A stretch of DNA of 64,000 nucleotides from assembly GCA_964454445.1 (NCBI GenBank), contig CAYVTD010000008.1:8524-72523 (forward strand). The letters run 5' to 3'. A program made the position numbers and the translations under genes. This document shows positions 27,840 through 37,149 of this stretch, in pieces. The notes under the pieces were generated by a model that did no database searches, was not told the origin of the DNA, and saw nothing but the letters and a program-made list of their open reading frames with translations. Position 1 is the first letter of the stretch; the number at the start of each line of letters is the position of its first letter. This DNA is from CAYVTD01 sp964454445 (GTDB lineage Bacteria > Bacteroidota > Ignavibacteria > Kapaibacteriales > UBA2268).

Positions 27840-28046
27840 TTAAAATCCGAAATCTTTACCAATTCCCACCGATTTATTACACTCAGGACAGAATACTTCA
27901 CTATTTGGGCTGTTCGTTAATGAATGATGAGCAATACATTCCCATTTGTCATCATTCCATCTCCATTGTTCTGTCATATTCGCTGAAAAATTTATTGTGG
28001 ATAATTCAAATCCACAATTCGGACATTTTTTAAATTTATTTTTCAT
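27840..28046 (-). CDS. Small zinc-ribbon protein
   Basis: 68 aa. Two CPxC pairs, CPNC near residue 8 and CPEC near residue 53, make a zinc ribbon. There is no other domain. It sits 1 bp from the end of the ThaI-like endonuclease gene and 2 bp before the HNH gene, so it is probably co-expressed and may be an accessory factor. Function is unknown. Confidence 0.6.
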   Translation of the reverse strand: MKNKFKKCPNCGFELSTINFSANMTEQWRWNDDKWECIAHHSLTNSPNSEVFCPECNKSVGIGKDFGF

Positions 28047-28047
28047 A

Positions 28048-28617
28048 TTAATTCTGAAATAGAATGAAAAAAAATCTTTGATTTACTAATGTTTTTAATG
28101 CTGAAGCAGCCATTTCTGCACCTCTGGGATTTGTTCCTGCTTTTGGTAATTTAATATACTCATCTTTACCAATTTCATTAAATACTTCAATTTGAACTTC
28201 TTTAGGGATATAATAAAACCCTCCGCCGTTATTCCAATTAATTTGTACAAAAATCATATCACAGCCTGGAATATATGTTTCTCTAAATCTCAAAGCACTG
28301 TCAGCATCGACTGTCCAAATTAACTTTACACCTGAAAAACTTGTTCCAGTAATTGTTTTAATTGAAATAGGATTACTAAATACTTTAACATCAACCTCAG
28401 ATTCAGTTATTGGGATTTCGGTTTCAACATTATTTTCACCAAATTTATAAATCATCAATGCCACTAAAATTCTTTCTCTTAAACTACCTACTTCCATACC
28501 AACTTTTCCTGCTCTTGAGCTTTCCAATTCTGCAAAATGAAATAATTTCGGTAGTTTATTTTGAATCTTTCTAATCATCTGTTTGTCTTCAAAAATACTT
28601 TTAATTCTATTATCCAT
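28048..28617 (-). CDS. ThaI-family type II restriction endonuclease
   Basis: 189 aa. Strong resemblance, from memory of the family, along LFHFAELESSRAGKVGMEVGS, the PD-(D/E)xK-like centre TEIPITESEVDVKVF followed by PISIKTITG, then LIWTVDADSALRF, CDMIFVQINW, GGFYYIP and IKLPKAGTNPRGAEM. ThaI cuts CGCG; the specificity here is inference. The C-terminus is reached right after a run of eight T in the coding strand (28067-28074). A one-base slip there would change the tail, so the end may be truncated or mis-sequenced. Its methylase partner downstream is broken. Confidence 0.8.
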   Translation of the reverse strand: MDNRIKSIFEDKQMIRKIQNKLPKLFHFAELESSRAGKVGMEVGSLRERILVALMIYKFGENNVETEIPITESEVDVKVFSNPISIKTITGTSFSGVKLIWTVDADSALRFRETYIPGCDMIFVQINWNNGGGFYYIPKEVQIEVFNEIGKDEYIKLPKAGTNPRGAEMAASALKTLVNQRFFFILFQN

Positions 28618-28784
28618 AAAAATCTGCCGTGAATAAACAGTCTAACTGCAAACATAACTCATTTTAAGGAAATAAACTTATATTTTCTAAGAAATATCCA
28701 ATTTCTCCCTTGTCAATACTGTCTCACGGAATTTAAAATTGTCTTGGAAAGAGGTAAAAGCGACGAAAATACTATTCGGTAAGA

Positions 28785-29936
28785 CTACTTAAAGAATTTT
28801 GAATAGATGGAATGCCCGTAATAAGAAAAGTTTTCGAAATATCCGGTAAACCATTGAAAAAGAACGATTCCTCGCTCTTGGGAAGCGGTAATATCTTCAT
28901 ATCTTTCAATGCCGCCTGTGCGAATAACGTTAAATTCCCTATTTGGCGGGTAATGCTTTAAGTATTCAGCGGCAAAACTGCTCAAATCAAAAGATTTTTG
29001 CTTTAGAGGAGCGCCGCTTATTCCTCCGCCAAAGGTTTCAACAAAGTAATCGAAGACTCTATGCTCACTTTTGTCTATCATTGTCCTGCAAGCATTATAA
29101 TCGGTCGAAGTATTGCCGAGATTGACTCCGTCGTAATTCATAGCAAGCATAATATCAAGCAAAGCAACAAGGGTTTTCCGGTCGATATCCGTCGATAATT
29201 TCAAAATAACAGGCAGATTACGCCTCCTGTTTTTCAAAAACTTGTCGTTAATATGCTCTAATCTCCGCATTAAACTAATATCGATTGATTTTGAAAGGAT
29301 TTCTTCGCCTGCATCTAATTCTTTTTCAGAAATGGAGGTGTTATGAGTTACGTTTGGACAGCTTTCATTAATCTCGATGAAATCGACACCAGCTTTATCA
29401 AACATCTTTAATCCTTCGATAAGTCCTTGCATTGCCAGACTTTCCTCTTGGTTGGGCGAGGCGGCCAAGCTGATGCCAATTGGACAACCACGCTTTTTTG
29501 AGAGCATAGACAATCGTTTAGCAACAATTTCGCAGCCTTCGTTTGGCAACCCCATCCAATTCGAAGCAGCATGCGATTTCGGATAGGCAGCAAAGGGATG
29601 CACGATACCTTCTTTTTTGTTGCCTTGTCTCGGGATAGGCGTGCTTGTACCTGCGAGAAATGCGCCAGCAGATTGAGCGGCACATAGTTCGTAACCTTTG
29701 CCATTTTTAAACATTCCGGCAGCATTAAACAATGGGCAGTTAAACTCGATATCCCAAAGTTTTATTTTCAAATTTTCTGGAAGGGAAATCGAACGGGAAG
29801 GTGTTTCATTAATAAACTTTTCGAGGAATGTCTTTCTACCTTTTGTAAAAAAAGATACTGCTTTTTTAGCAGGTAAAAGATTAATCTTTGGTCTTAAGAT
29901 TTTTTCATATCTGGAAAAGTATTCTACTAATGACAT
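28785..29936 (-). CDS. Dihydroorotate dehydrogenase-like flavoenzyme
   Basis: 383 aa TIM-barrel of the PyrD family. It shows an N-terminal substrate region (LFNAAGMFKNGKGYELCAAQ), the substrate asparagine region FIEINESCPNVTHN, a lysine strand VILKLSTDID, NLGNTSTDYN, and FMN-phosphate loops (NVIRTGGIERYEDI). Classical PyrD carries NxSSPNTPG; here it is NESCPNVTH, so it belongs to a divergent branch and may act on another dihydropyrimidine. No other pyr genes are adjacent. Confidence 0.75.
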   Translation of the reverse strand: MSLVEYFSRYEKILRPKINLLPAKKAVSFFTKGRKTFLEKFINETPSRSISLPENLKIKLWDIEFNCPLFNAAGMFKNGKGYELCAAQSAGAFLAGTSTPIPRQGNKKEGIVHPFAAYPKSHAASNWMGLPNEGCEIVAKRLSMLSKKRGCPIGISLAASPNQEESLAMQGLIEGLKMFDKAGVDFIEINESCPNVTHNTSISEKELDAGEEILSKSIDISLMRRLEHINDKFLKNRRRNLPVILKLSTDIDRKTLVALLDIMLAMNYDGVNLGNTSTDYNACRTMIDKSEHRVFDYFVETFGGGISGAPLKQKSFDLSSFAAEYLKHYPPNREFNVIRTGGIERYEDITASQERGIVLFQWFTGYFENFSYYGHSIYSKFFK

Positions 29937-30000
29937 TTGTCGGGGTAGTTAAGATGATAAATAATAAAATATTAAGACAATAAGCAACAATAATTTCAAA

Positions 30001-31074
30001 TTAAGCATACTCTTTAATGGGTAACTCGCCCTTTAAAGCAAAAAGCACGTTTTCCGCCAATGCCCACATTTCGTCTTCACCTGGATAGACACTAACAGGT
30101 GCAAGAAATTCGACTCGCTCTTTTATCCATTTGACAATTAAATCAGAATAAGCCAAGCCCCCTGTTAAAATAATAGCATCAATTTTTCCCTTTAAGACAA
30201 CTGCATAAGCGCCAATTTCTTTTGATATTTGATAAGCCATTGCCTCATAAACCTTTGTAGCAGCATCATCTCCATTATTTACACGCTTTTCGACATCGTT
30301 TGCATTGTTAGTGCCTAAATAAGCAACTATTCCACCTTTGCCTGTAATCATTTTTCTAACTTCATGGAACTGATATTTCCCTGAGTAGCATAGCTTTGCT
30401 AAGGCAGCGACTGGCAGAGTGCCTGCTCTTTCGGGCGAAAAAGGACCTTCACCATCGAGACCATTATTTACATCGGTAACACGTCCTTTTTCGTGTGCTC
30501 CGACAGTAATGCCGCCTCCGAGATGCACAACAATCAAATTAATATTATCATAATTCAAGCCATTTTCTCTGGCATATCTTCTTGCAACAGCTTTTTGGTT
30601 TAAAGCGTGGAAAATGCTAATTCTTGGCAACTGCGGGTGACCGGAAAAACGGGCTAGTTCGTTTAATTCGTCCACAACAACAGGATCAACGATGAAAGCA
30701 CCAATATTTTTTCCCGTAGCCAAGGCAATTTCATTAGCAAGAATACCGCCAATATTCGATGCATGCTCACCAATAATTCCCTTGCGGAGGTCGTCGAGCA
30801 TTCTTTCGTTTACTCTGTAAACACCACTTGGAATGGGCTTGAGCAAGCCACCTCTGCCGACGACAGCATCGAGATCCTTAATGGAAATATTTCTTTCTGT
30901 CAGAGAGTTAATAATAATCTCACGGCGAAACTCGTATTGCTCGATAATGCTCGAAAAAGGTGCAAGTTCTTCGACGCTATGCCTCAGTATAACATTGAAA
31001 ACTTCTTTGTCGTGGTCGAAAACAGCGATTTTTGTGGACGTTGACCCTGGGTTTATCGCAAGAATTTTGTACAT
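30001..31074 (-). CDS. buk: Butyrate kinase
   Basis: 357 aa from the ATG at 31074 (frame open to 31098). The preferred start directly precedes YKILAINPGSTSTKIAVF, the ASKHA phosphate-1 motif of the acetate/butyrate kinase family. VVHLGGGITVGAHEKGRVTDVNNGLDGEGPFSP (read as two parts near residues 195-228) and ILTGGLAYSD are specific to butyrate rather than acetate kinase. It makes ATP from butyryl- or branched acyl-phosphate. It lies downstream of ptb, the usual pair. Confidence 0.95.
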   Translation of the reverse strand: MYKILAINPGSTSTKIAVFDHDKEVFNVILRHSVEELAPFSSIIEQYEFRREIIINSLTERNISIKDLDAVVGRGGLLKPIPSGVYRVNERMLDDLRKGIIGEHASNIGGILANEIALATGKNIGAFIVDPVVVDELNELARFSGHPQLPRISIFHALNQKAVARRYARENGLNYDNINLIVVHLGGGITVGAHEKGRVTDVNNGLDGEGPFSPERAGTLPVAALAKLCYSGKYQFHEVRKMITGKGGIVAYLGTNNANDVEKRVNNGDDAATKVYEAMAYQISKEIGAYAVVLKGKIDAIILTGGLAYSDLIVKWIKERVEFLAPVSVYPGEDEMWALAENVLFALKGELPIKEYA

Positions 31075-31111
31075 AACTTTTTTAATTTTCATTATCAATT
31101 TATTTTAAAAA

Positions 31112-32014
31112 CTAATATGCCGCTGCGAGTGCAATAGATAAAAACTTACTCCGGTGGCTATCTGCCCTTGAAGTAAGAACAATAGGAACAGTTGCACCAA
31201 GAATAATAGCCGCAACCAGCGCCCCGGCAAAATAAGTAAAACTTTTATAAAGAATGTTGGCTGATTCAATATCCGGAGCGAGCAGGATATCAGCATCTCC
31301 GGCGACATTGCTTTCGATGCCCTTATGATGCGTTGCCTCAAGCGAAACTGCATTGTCAAAAGCAAGAGGTCCGTCGATTATGCACCCACTTATCTGTTTT
31401 CTACGGTTCATCATAGTAAGAAGTGCGGCATCAATGGTTGCTTGCATTTTGGGATTTACAGCTTCGATTGCGGCGAGACAGGCGACTTTTGGGGTTTCTA
31501 CTCCGAGATGATGAAATAAATCAACAGCATTTTTAACAATGTCCACTTTTTCGCTTAGGTCTGGAGATATATTCTGTGCCGCATCGGTCAATCCAATTAT
31601 TTTATGATAAGCAGCAACTTCGAAAATTCCTGTGTGGCTTAAAAGTCCTGATTTTCGCAAGCCATTATCTTTATTTAAGATAGCACGTAAATAATCGGCT
31701 GAGGAGACTAAGCCTTTCATCAAGATCTGTGCATCGCCCGAACGAACTAAATCTACAGATTTTACACAAGCAGCAGCAGGATTATTTTCTGAAATCAGTT
31801 TAATGCCTTCGAGTTCAAAGTTAATATCTTTGGCTATTGATCTTATTTTTTCAAGATTTCCCACTAAAATCGGCTCAATAATGCCTGTACTCTTAGCAGA
31901 TTGAATAGCTTCCAATACCGGACGATCGTCGGCGGCAGCAACGGCTACATATTTTTTTGGTTTACCTTTTGCAATTTCTGCAAATGTATCAAGTGTTTTT
32001 ATCCCCATCAACAT
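31112..32014 (-). CDS. ptb: Phosphate butyryltransferase
   Basis: 300 aa, length typical of Ptb. Motifs are YVAVAAADDRPVLEAIQSAK, then ILMKGLVSSADYLRAILNK, then ISGCIIDGPLAFDNAVS and ADILLAPDIESANILYKSF. It converts acyl-CoA plus phosphate to acyl-phosphate for the downstream butyrate kinase. It follows the ammonia-lyase gene with a 97-bp gap. Confidence 0.93.
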   Translation of the reverse strand: MLMGIKTLDTFAEIAKGKPKKYVAVAAADDRPVLEAIQSAKSTGIIEPILVGNLEKIRSIAKDINFELEGIKLISENNPAAACVKSVDLVRSGDAQILMKGLVSSADYLRAILNKDNGLRKSGLLSHTGIFEVAAYHKIIGLTDAAQNISPDLSEKVDIVKNAVDLFHHLGVETPKVACLAAIEAVNPKMQATIDAALLTMMNRRKQISGCIIDGPLAFDNAVSLEATHHKGIESNVAGDADILLAPDIESANILYKSFTYFAGALVAAIILGATVPIVLTSRADSHRSKFLSIALAAAY

Positions 32015-32111
32015 TCCTGTTTGTTATCAAAAAAATCTCTAAATTATTAATCTTTTTTACTAATTATTTACGAATCAATTCATTTACTTAAACATTCTTA
32101 TCAAAAAAAAC

Positions 32112-33635
32112 TCATTGCAAGCTGCCAATTTCATCTTCGACAGCTTTAAGAATGGTAGTGGACTTCACTACTTCTTTCATCTTGTTATGGTCGGCATACA
32201 ATGGCCTGTCAATATCCAGGAATTCGACATTTTCCCTTACAACTTTTCTTGCAGCTGTTACGCCTTTCCCATTTGTAAAATTGCGAATATCAAGGGCTTG
32301 CGTCGCCGCAATGAATTCAATTCCAAGTACACCATAAGCATTATCAAGTATCTGAGCATTTTTCAAAGCTGTATTCATACCCATAGAAACAAAATCTTCT
32401 TGATCAGCTGCGGCAGGAATTGATTGGACCGAGGCAGGATTGGACAAAATCCTCTGCTCGACGATAAGCATGTCGGCAGTGTATTGACTTAGCATCAAGC
32501 CGCTATAAAAACCGGGATTTGTTGCTAAAAACGCTGGCAAGCCTTGGCTAAGTGCCGGATTGAGCAAACGATTTAGACGTCTTTCAGAAAGCACCGATAC
32601 CATAGTAATAGAAGCGCCTGCAAAATCCATTGGCAAAGATACAGGAGTGCCTTGAAAATTTGCTCCCGATAGGGTGAGTTTTTCCTCGGTCAGAAAAATG
32701 GGATTATCTCCAACTCCGTTCAACTCAATCTCTACTTGCGAACGTGCATAAGCAATGGCATCATGAGCGGCGCCGATTACTTGTGGCGTCGAGCGCATCG
32801 AGTAAGCATCTTGAACCTTCGTTTTCACCTTTCCAACGAGCAAATCACTTCCTTCCATGCACTGCTTGATTGCCTTTGCGCTTCTTTGTGCGCCGGCAAA
32901 ACCGCGTAGCTGATGAAGTCGTATATCATAAGGTTTCATATTGGCAAGTAATGCCTCTAAAGACATAGCGGCTGCTATCTCAGCTTGCTTCAACCAGTTG
33001 TTGAAATCGTAAAGATGGATTGCGCTCATGGCAGTCAACAAATTCGAGCCGTTAATAGTGGCAAGACCGTCACGAGTTTGCAAGCCGGGAACGGTAATGC
33101 CTGCTTTTTCGAAAGCTACTTTGCCTGGAAGACGCTCTCCCTTGAAAAAAGCTTCGCCCTCACCCATCATCAATAAAGCTACTTGAGACATAGGGGCAAG
33201 ATCGCCACAGGCGCCGACCGAACCCTTCTGGCAAACTACAGGAGTTACGCCTTTGTTTAGCATTTCAACAAGGGTAAGCGTAATTTCAGGACGACAACCG
33301 GAATTGCCGTGGGCATGCACGTTAATTCTGCCAGCAATAGCTCCCCGAACATATTCGATTGATACCGGTTCGCCGATCCCCGCTGAATGATTGTAAATCA
33401 AATATTTTTGAAAGGCTTCGAGTTTGTCGTCATCAAGCACCATCTCAGAAAATTCGCCAATACCTGTGTTGATGCCATACATTATCTCCTTTGCCTTCAC
33501 TTTTTCCATCAACATAGCACGATTTGCCTTGATTTTTTCTAAACAATGTGGGGCTAATTCCACCTTTTCACCAAATCTTGCTATTTTAACAACTTTTTCT
33601 ATGGTCAAGCTGTAACCATCTAATACTATTGCCAT
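32112..33635 (-). CDS. hutH: Histidine/aromatic amino acid ammonia-lyase with Ala-Cys-Gly MIO triad
   Basis: 507 aa, the length of histidine ammonia-lyase. It deaminates an aromatic amino acid using the autocatalytic MIO cofactor. Tyr53 in MYGINTGIG, His83 in YNHSAGIG and the triad at 142-144 fall at the Pseudomonas HAL positions. However, the triad reads A-C-G (GSVGACGDLAPMSQ; Cys codon 33207-33209) instead of A-S-G. The remaining core, INGSNLLTA, QDAYSMRSTPQVIGAAHDA and QEDFVSMGMN, is intact. No hutU, hutI or hutG is in the window. Its neighbours are acyl-phosphate pathway genes, so it may feed amino-acid fermentation. Confidence 0.88.
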   Translation of the reverse strand: MAIVLDGYSLTIEKVVKIARFGEKVELAPHCLEKIKANRAMLMEKVKAKEIMYGINTGIGEFSEMVLDDDKLEAFQKYLIYNHSAGIGEPVSIEYVRGAIAGRINVHAHGNSGCRPEITLTLVEMLNKGVTPVVCQKGSVGACGDLAPMSQVALLMMGEGEAFFKGERLPGKVAFEKAGITVPGLQTRDGLATINGSNLLTAMSAIHLYDFNNWLKQAEIAAAMSLEALLANMKPYDIRLHQLRGFAGAQRSAKAIKQCMEGSDLLVGKVKTKVQDAYSMRSTPQVIGAAHDAIAYARSQVEIELNGVGDNPIFLTEEKLTLSGANFQGTPVSLPMDFAGASITMVSVLSERRLNRLLNPALSQGLPAFLATNPGFYSGLMLSQYTADMLIVEQRILSNPASVQSIPAAADQEDFVSMGMNTALKNAQILDNAYGVLGIEFIAATQALDIRNFTNGKGVTAARKVVRENVEFLDIDRPLYADHNKMKEVVKSTTILKAVEDEIGSLQ

Positions 33636-33681
33636 TTTAAAAACCTTTTTTTGTCTTAAAAACTTCTTAACTACTAATTCT

Positions 33682-34659
33682 CTATGCCATCAAAGTACAA
33701 ATAGCCGCTACATTAACCATATCTTCGGTGCTGCATCCACGAGAAAGGTCGCAATATGGCTTTTTCAAGCCCTGGACAATCGGTCCAACAGCCTCTGCAC
33801 CTGCAAGGCGCTCAGTTAGTTTATATCCAATATTGGCTGAGTTCAAATCAGGAAATACTAAAACATTTGCCTTACCAGCAACATTCGAACCGGGGGCTTT
33901 CTTTTCTCCAATTCTTGGGATTATTGCCGCATCGAGTTGCAGCTCTCCATCGCAAGGTAATTCGGGTGCTTTTTGATTTACAATTTCCTTTGCTTTAATT
34001 ACTTTATCTACGGCATCGTGTTTTGCGCTACCTTTAGTCGAAAAAGACAGCATTGCAACGCGCGGCTCCTCGCCTGTTACTGAATGGTAATTTTTTGCAG
34101 AACTAATAGCAATATCTGCAAGTTGCTCGCTCGTTGGATCGGGATTGACTGCACAATCGGCGAAGCAATACATTTTATCGGGAAAAAGCATAATAAAGTA
34201 GCTACTTATTATCGAGATACCTTCGGCGACACCAACAGAGTATATTGCGGCTTTCAACACATTGCCTGTCGAGCTGACATTACCTCCAACACATGCTTGA
34301 ATCCTGTCAGTTTCGAGCATAAAACCTGCAAAATAAAGCGGATCTAAAATTGTATCGCGAGCTTGCTCGATTGTCATACCCTTGCTTTTTCTTTTTTCAT
34401 ATAGCAATTGAGTAAATTCTTCTTTCCATTCAGAAACCTCTGGATCAACAATTTCCACACCTGCTAAATCCAACCCTTTTTCAGCAGCAACTTTTTTAAT
34501 CTTTTCTGTATTGCCGACTAATGATGGCACGGCAATTCTCTCTTGTAGCAGAATGATAGCTGCCTCGATACTTCTTGCGTCGTCAGCATCGGGAAACGAA
34601 ACTTTCAAGTTTCTCTGTTTTGCTTTCTGGCGAACTTCATCAATAAATGATTTGCTCAT
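33682..34659 (-). CDS. pta: Phosphate acetyltransferase
   Basis: 325 aa, the short catalytic form without the N-terminal regulatory domains of E. coli Pta. Motifs are LKVSFPDADDARSIEAA, then ISSYFIMLFPDKMYCFADCAVNPDP (read in two parts) and GKANVLVFPDLNSANIGYKLTERLAGAEA. It interconverts acetyl-CoA and acetyl-phosphate. It lies 76 bp downstream of ackA on the same strand. Confidence 0.95.
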   Translation of the reverse strand: MSKSFIDEVRQKAKQRNLKVSFPDADDARSIEAAIILLQERIAVPSLVGNTEKIKKVAAEKGLDLAGVEIVDPEVSEWKEEFTQLLYEKRKSKGMTIEQARDTILDPLYFAGFMLETDRIQACVGGNVSSTGNVLKAAIYSVGVAEGISIISSYFIMLFPDKMYCFADCAVNPDPTSEQLADIAISSAKNYHSVTGEEPRVAMLSFSTKGSAKHDAVDKVIKAKEIVNQKAPELPCDGELQLDAAIIPRIGEKKAPGSNVAGKANVLVFPDLNSANIGYKLTERLAGAEAVGPIVQGLKKPYCDLSRGCSTEDMVNVAAICTLMA

Positions 34660-34735
34660 AACAAGACCTTTTTATTTTTTATCAAACAAATTTAATAATA
34701 AACTCAACTTATTAATATAGTTGTAAAATAAGTAA

Positions 34736-35992
34736 TTATTTAGCATTTTTAATCATAGGAGCGTTTAAAACCACTCTAACAGTATCTCTTGCAAAAACAA
34801 GTTCTTCGTTAGTTGGTATCACGTAAACTTTTATTCTGCTGTCGTCGGTGCTAATCAGCATTTCTTTGCCGCCAACAGCCTGTTTGTTTCTCTTTTGGTC
34901 GAGTTGAACACCGATAAATTCGAAATTTTCACAAATCATCTTGCGTATTTGAGGCGAATTCTCGCCGATACCAGCTGAAAAACATATAGCATCGCAGCCA
35001 TTCATTGTTGCAACATAAGCGCCAATATACTTCCTTACGCTGTGGCTGTACATTTCCAAAGCAAGCTTGGCGCGTCTGTCTTGAAATTCTTCATATTCTT
35101 GAATTAGGTCTCGCATATCATTAGTCAATCCGGAAATGCCGAGTACGCCAGAACGCTTGTTGAGCATTGCAAACACTTCGTCGATCGTTGTACCTTCTTT
35201 GTGCATAATATATTCAACTATTGAAGGATCAATATCGCCTGAGCGAGTTCCCATGATCAATCCCTCCAAAGGAGTGAAGCCCATCGAAGTGGCAAAAGAT
35301 TTTCCGCCTTTAATGGCACAAGCCGAAGAGCCATTGCCAAGATGCAAGGTAACGATATTTGTATTTTCCCTGTCTTTGCCTGTTAAATAGCGATAGCGAT
35401 AGGCAATATATCTATGTGATGTGCCATGGAAACCATATTTTCTTATCTTAAATCTTCTATATATCTGATAAGGAATGCCATATAAATATGATGTTGGCGG
35501 CATAGTCGAATGAAAAGCCGTATCAAAAATAGCTACTTGTGGGACATAAGGTCCGAATACTTCCATTGCCGCATAAATACCTTTTAAGTTGGCAGGATTG
35601 TGCAGCGGAGCCAAGTCGATGCAGTCCTCGATACCTGCAATAACTTTATCGTCGATTCTTTGCGACTCTTTGAACTCTTCTCCACCGTGGACAACCCTGT
35701 GTCCAACGCCGTGAATATCTTCGAGACTTGTAAGCCCGGCAATCTTTGTTTCAGGTGACTGCATCCATTTAATTATATAGTTTATAGCAGCACGGTGGTC
35801 GCGAAGAGGAAGAGCGCTTTTCACAGGATGATAGCCCACTGCCTGCAATGTTACGAGAGATTGGCTACCAACTCGCTCTATTAAGCCCTTAGCAAGCATT
35901 TTATCGGCGTGCTTATCGATTAATTCTAAATCCGTTTCAATTATTTGAAACTTCAAAGAAGAACTCCCACAATTAAATACGATAACGTTCAT
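34736..35992 (-). CDS. ackA: Acetate kinase
   Basis: 418 aa. It makes ATP and acetate from acetyl-phosphate. Motifs are MNVIVFNCGSSSLKFQI, VGHRVVHGGEEF, AIFDTAFHSTMPP, YGFHGTSHRYIA, HLGNGSSACAI, MGFTPLEGLIMGTRSGDIDP and FSAGIGENSP. It is a full-length enzyme in an ackA-pta pair, separated from the ptb-buk pair by the ammonia-lyase gene. Confidence 0.97.
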   Translation of the reverse strand: MNVIVFNCGSSSLKFQIIETDLELIDKHADKMLAKGLIERVGSQSLVTLQAVGYHPVKSALPLRDHRAAINYIIKWMQSPETKIAGLTSLEDIHGVGHRVVHGGEEFKESQRIDDKVIAGIEDCIDLAPLHNPANLKGIYAAMEVFGPYVPQVAIFDTAFHSTMPPTSYLYGIPYQIYRRFKIRKYGFHGTSHRYIAYRYRYLTGKDRENTNIVTLHLGNGSSACAIKGGKSFATSMGFTPLEGLIMGTRSGDIDPSIVEYIMHKEGTTIDEVFAMLNKRSGVLGISGLTNDMRDLIQEYEEFQDRRAKLALEMYSHSVRKYIGAYVATMNGCDAICFSAGIGENSPQIRKMICENFEFIGVQLDQKRNKQAVGGKEMLISTDDSRIKVYVIPTNEELVFARDTVRVVLNAPMIKNAK

Positions 35993-36263
35993 TGTTTTAA
36001 CCTATATGTTTTATGAATAAAGAAAAAAATTATGTGCAAATTCATAAATTTGATTTCTCAAATATTGTAAAGCTACATTTTGTAAAATTAAGAAAATCAA
36101 ATCAATTAGAAAATATTTTTATAATAAGTTACAATGAATTTTTATTATTTGTAAAATGAAAGTGAGAATTTGTTTTGATACTTAATAAATTTTAATTTTT
36201 ATTTAAATATTAGTCTTCTTAGCTATCTATTTTTATGTTAAAACCAAGAAAAAACTGGAAATA

Positions 36264-37121
36264 TTAGAATTCTAAGTGTATTTCAGCACTTTTGAAAGAA
36301 TGAGTTAACGCTCCGATGGAAACAGCATTAATTCCAGTAGCTAAATAGTCTTGAATATTATCGAAAGTCATTCCCCCTGAGGCTTCGATGAATATGTTTT
36401 TGCCATTCGGTTTTGCTCTGATAAGATAGACAGCTTGTTTCATAAGTTCAGGGGTCATATTGTCGAGTAGAAATGCTTCAGCATTTGCTTCGAGTGCTTC
36501 TTCGATTTGCTCAAGATTTTCAACTTCAATTTCCGGTGTTATCTCCGGGAATTTATTTCTGCATTTTTCGATGGCATTTTTAATGCCTCCTGCGGCTTTG
36601 ATATGGTTGTCTTTGATTAAAATTCCTGAAGATAGGTCTAAGCGATGATTGGAGCCTCCACCCATCTTGACAGCAAATCTTTCGAACATTCTCAAGCCAG
36701 GTGATGTCTTTCGTGTATCAAGAATCTTCACACCGAAAGGTTTTGCAAGTAAAGCAAACTTGTGTGCCATAGTGGCAATACCAGAAAGCCTCTGGATAAT
36801 GTTGAGCAAGACACGCTCACGCATCAAAATTAAATATGCTGGACCGGGTATGCTTGCGATTACATCACGATTTTTAGCTCCTTCGCCATCTTTTATCAAT
36901 GAATCAACTTGAAACTTGTCATCAAAGAAATAATAAAAAAGGAATTCTCCGACAAAAATCATATTTTCCTGGGCGCGAAGTTCTGCCGTGGCAATTTCAT
37001 TTTTATCAACGGTGGCTTCCGTTGTTAAATCGCCGAGCGGGATGTCTTCGAGCAGAAACTCTGCCACTTTGTAATTTACCAAATATGGTGGTATGCGGTT
37101 AATTTGTTCATATTCGAGCAA
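36264..37121 (-). CDS. nadC: Nicotinate-nucleotide pyrophosphorylase (carboxylating)
   Basis: 285 aa. It converts quinolinate and PRPP to nicotinate mononucleotide. Motifs are DIPLGDLTTEA, VLLNIIQRLSGIATMAHKF, LDTRKTSPGLRMFERFAVKMGGGSNHR (two parts near residues 130-160) and IFIEASGGMTFDNI. The start is a TTG at 37121 supported by AAGGAG at 37129-37134; no ATG lies nearby in frame. It follows nadA by 28 bp. Confidence 0.96.
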   Translation of the reverse strand: MLEYEQINRIPPYLVNYKVAEFLLEDIPLGDLTTEATVDKNEIATAELRAQENMIFVGEFLFYYFFDDKFQVDSLIKDGEGAKNRDVIASIPGPAYLILMRERVLLNIIQRLSGIATMAHKFALLAKPFGVKILDTRKTSPGLRMFERFAVKMGGGSNHRLDLSSGILIKDNHIKAAGGIKNAIEKCRNKFPEITPEIEVENLEQIEEALEANAEAFLLDNMTPELMKQAVYLIRAKPNGKNIFIEASGGMTFDNIQDYLATGINAVSIGALTHSFKSAEIHLEF

Positions 37122-37149
37122 ATTTTATCTCCTTGCTTAAGTTCAAAAT

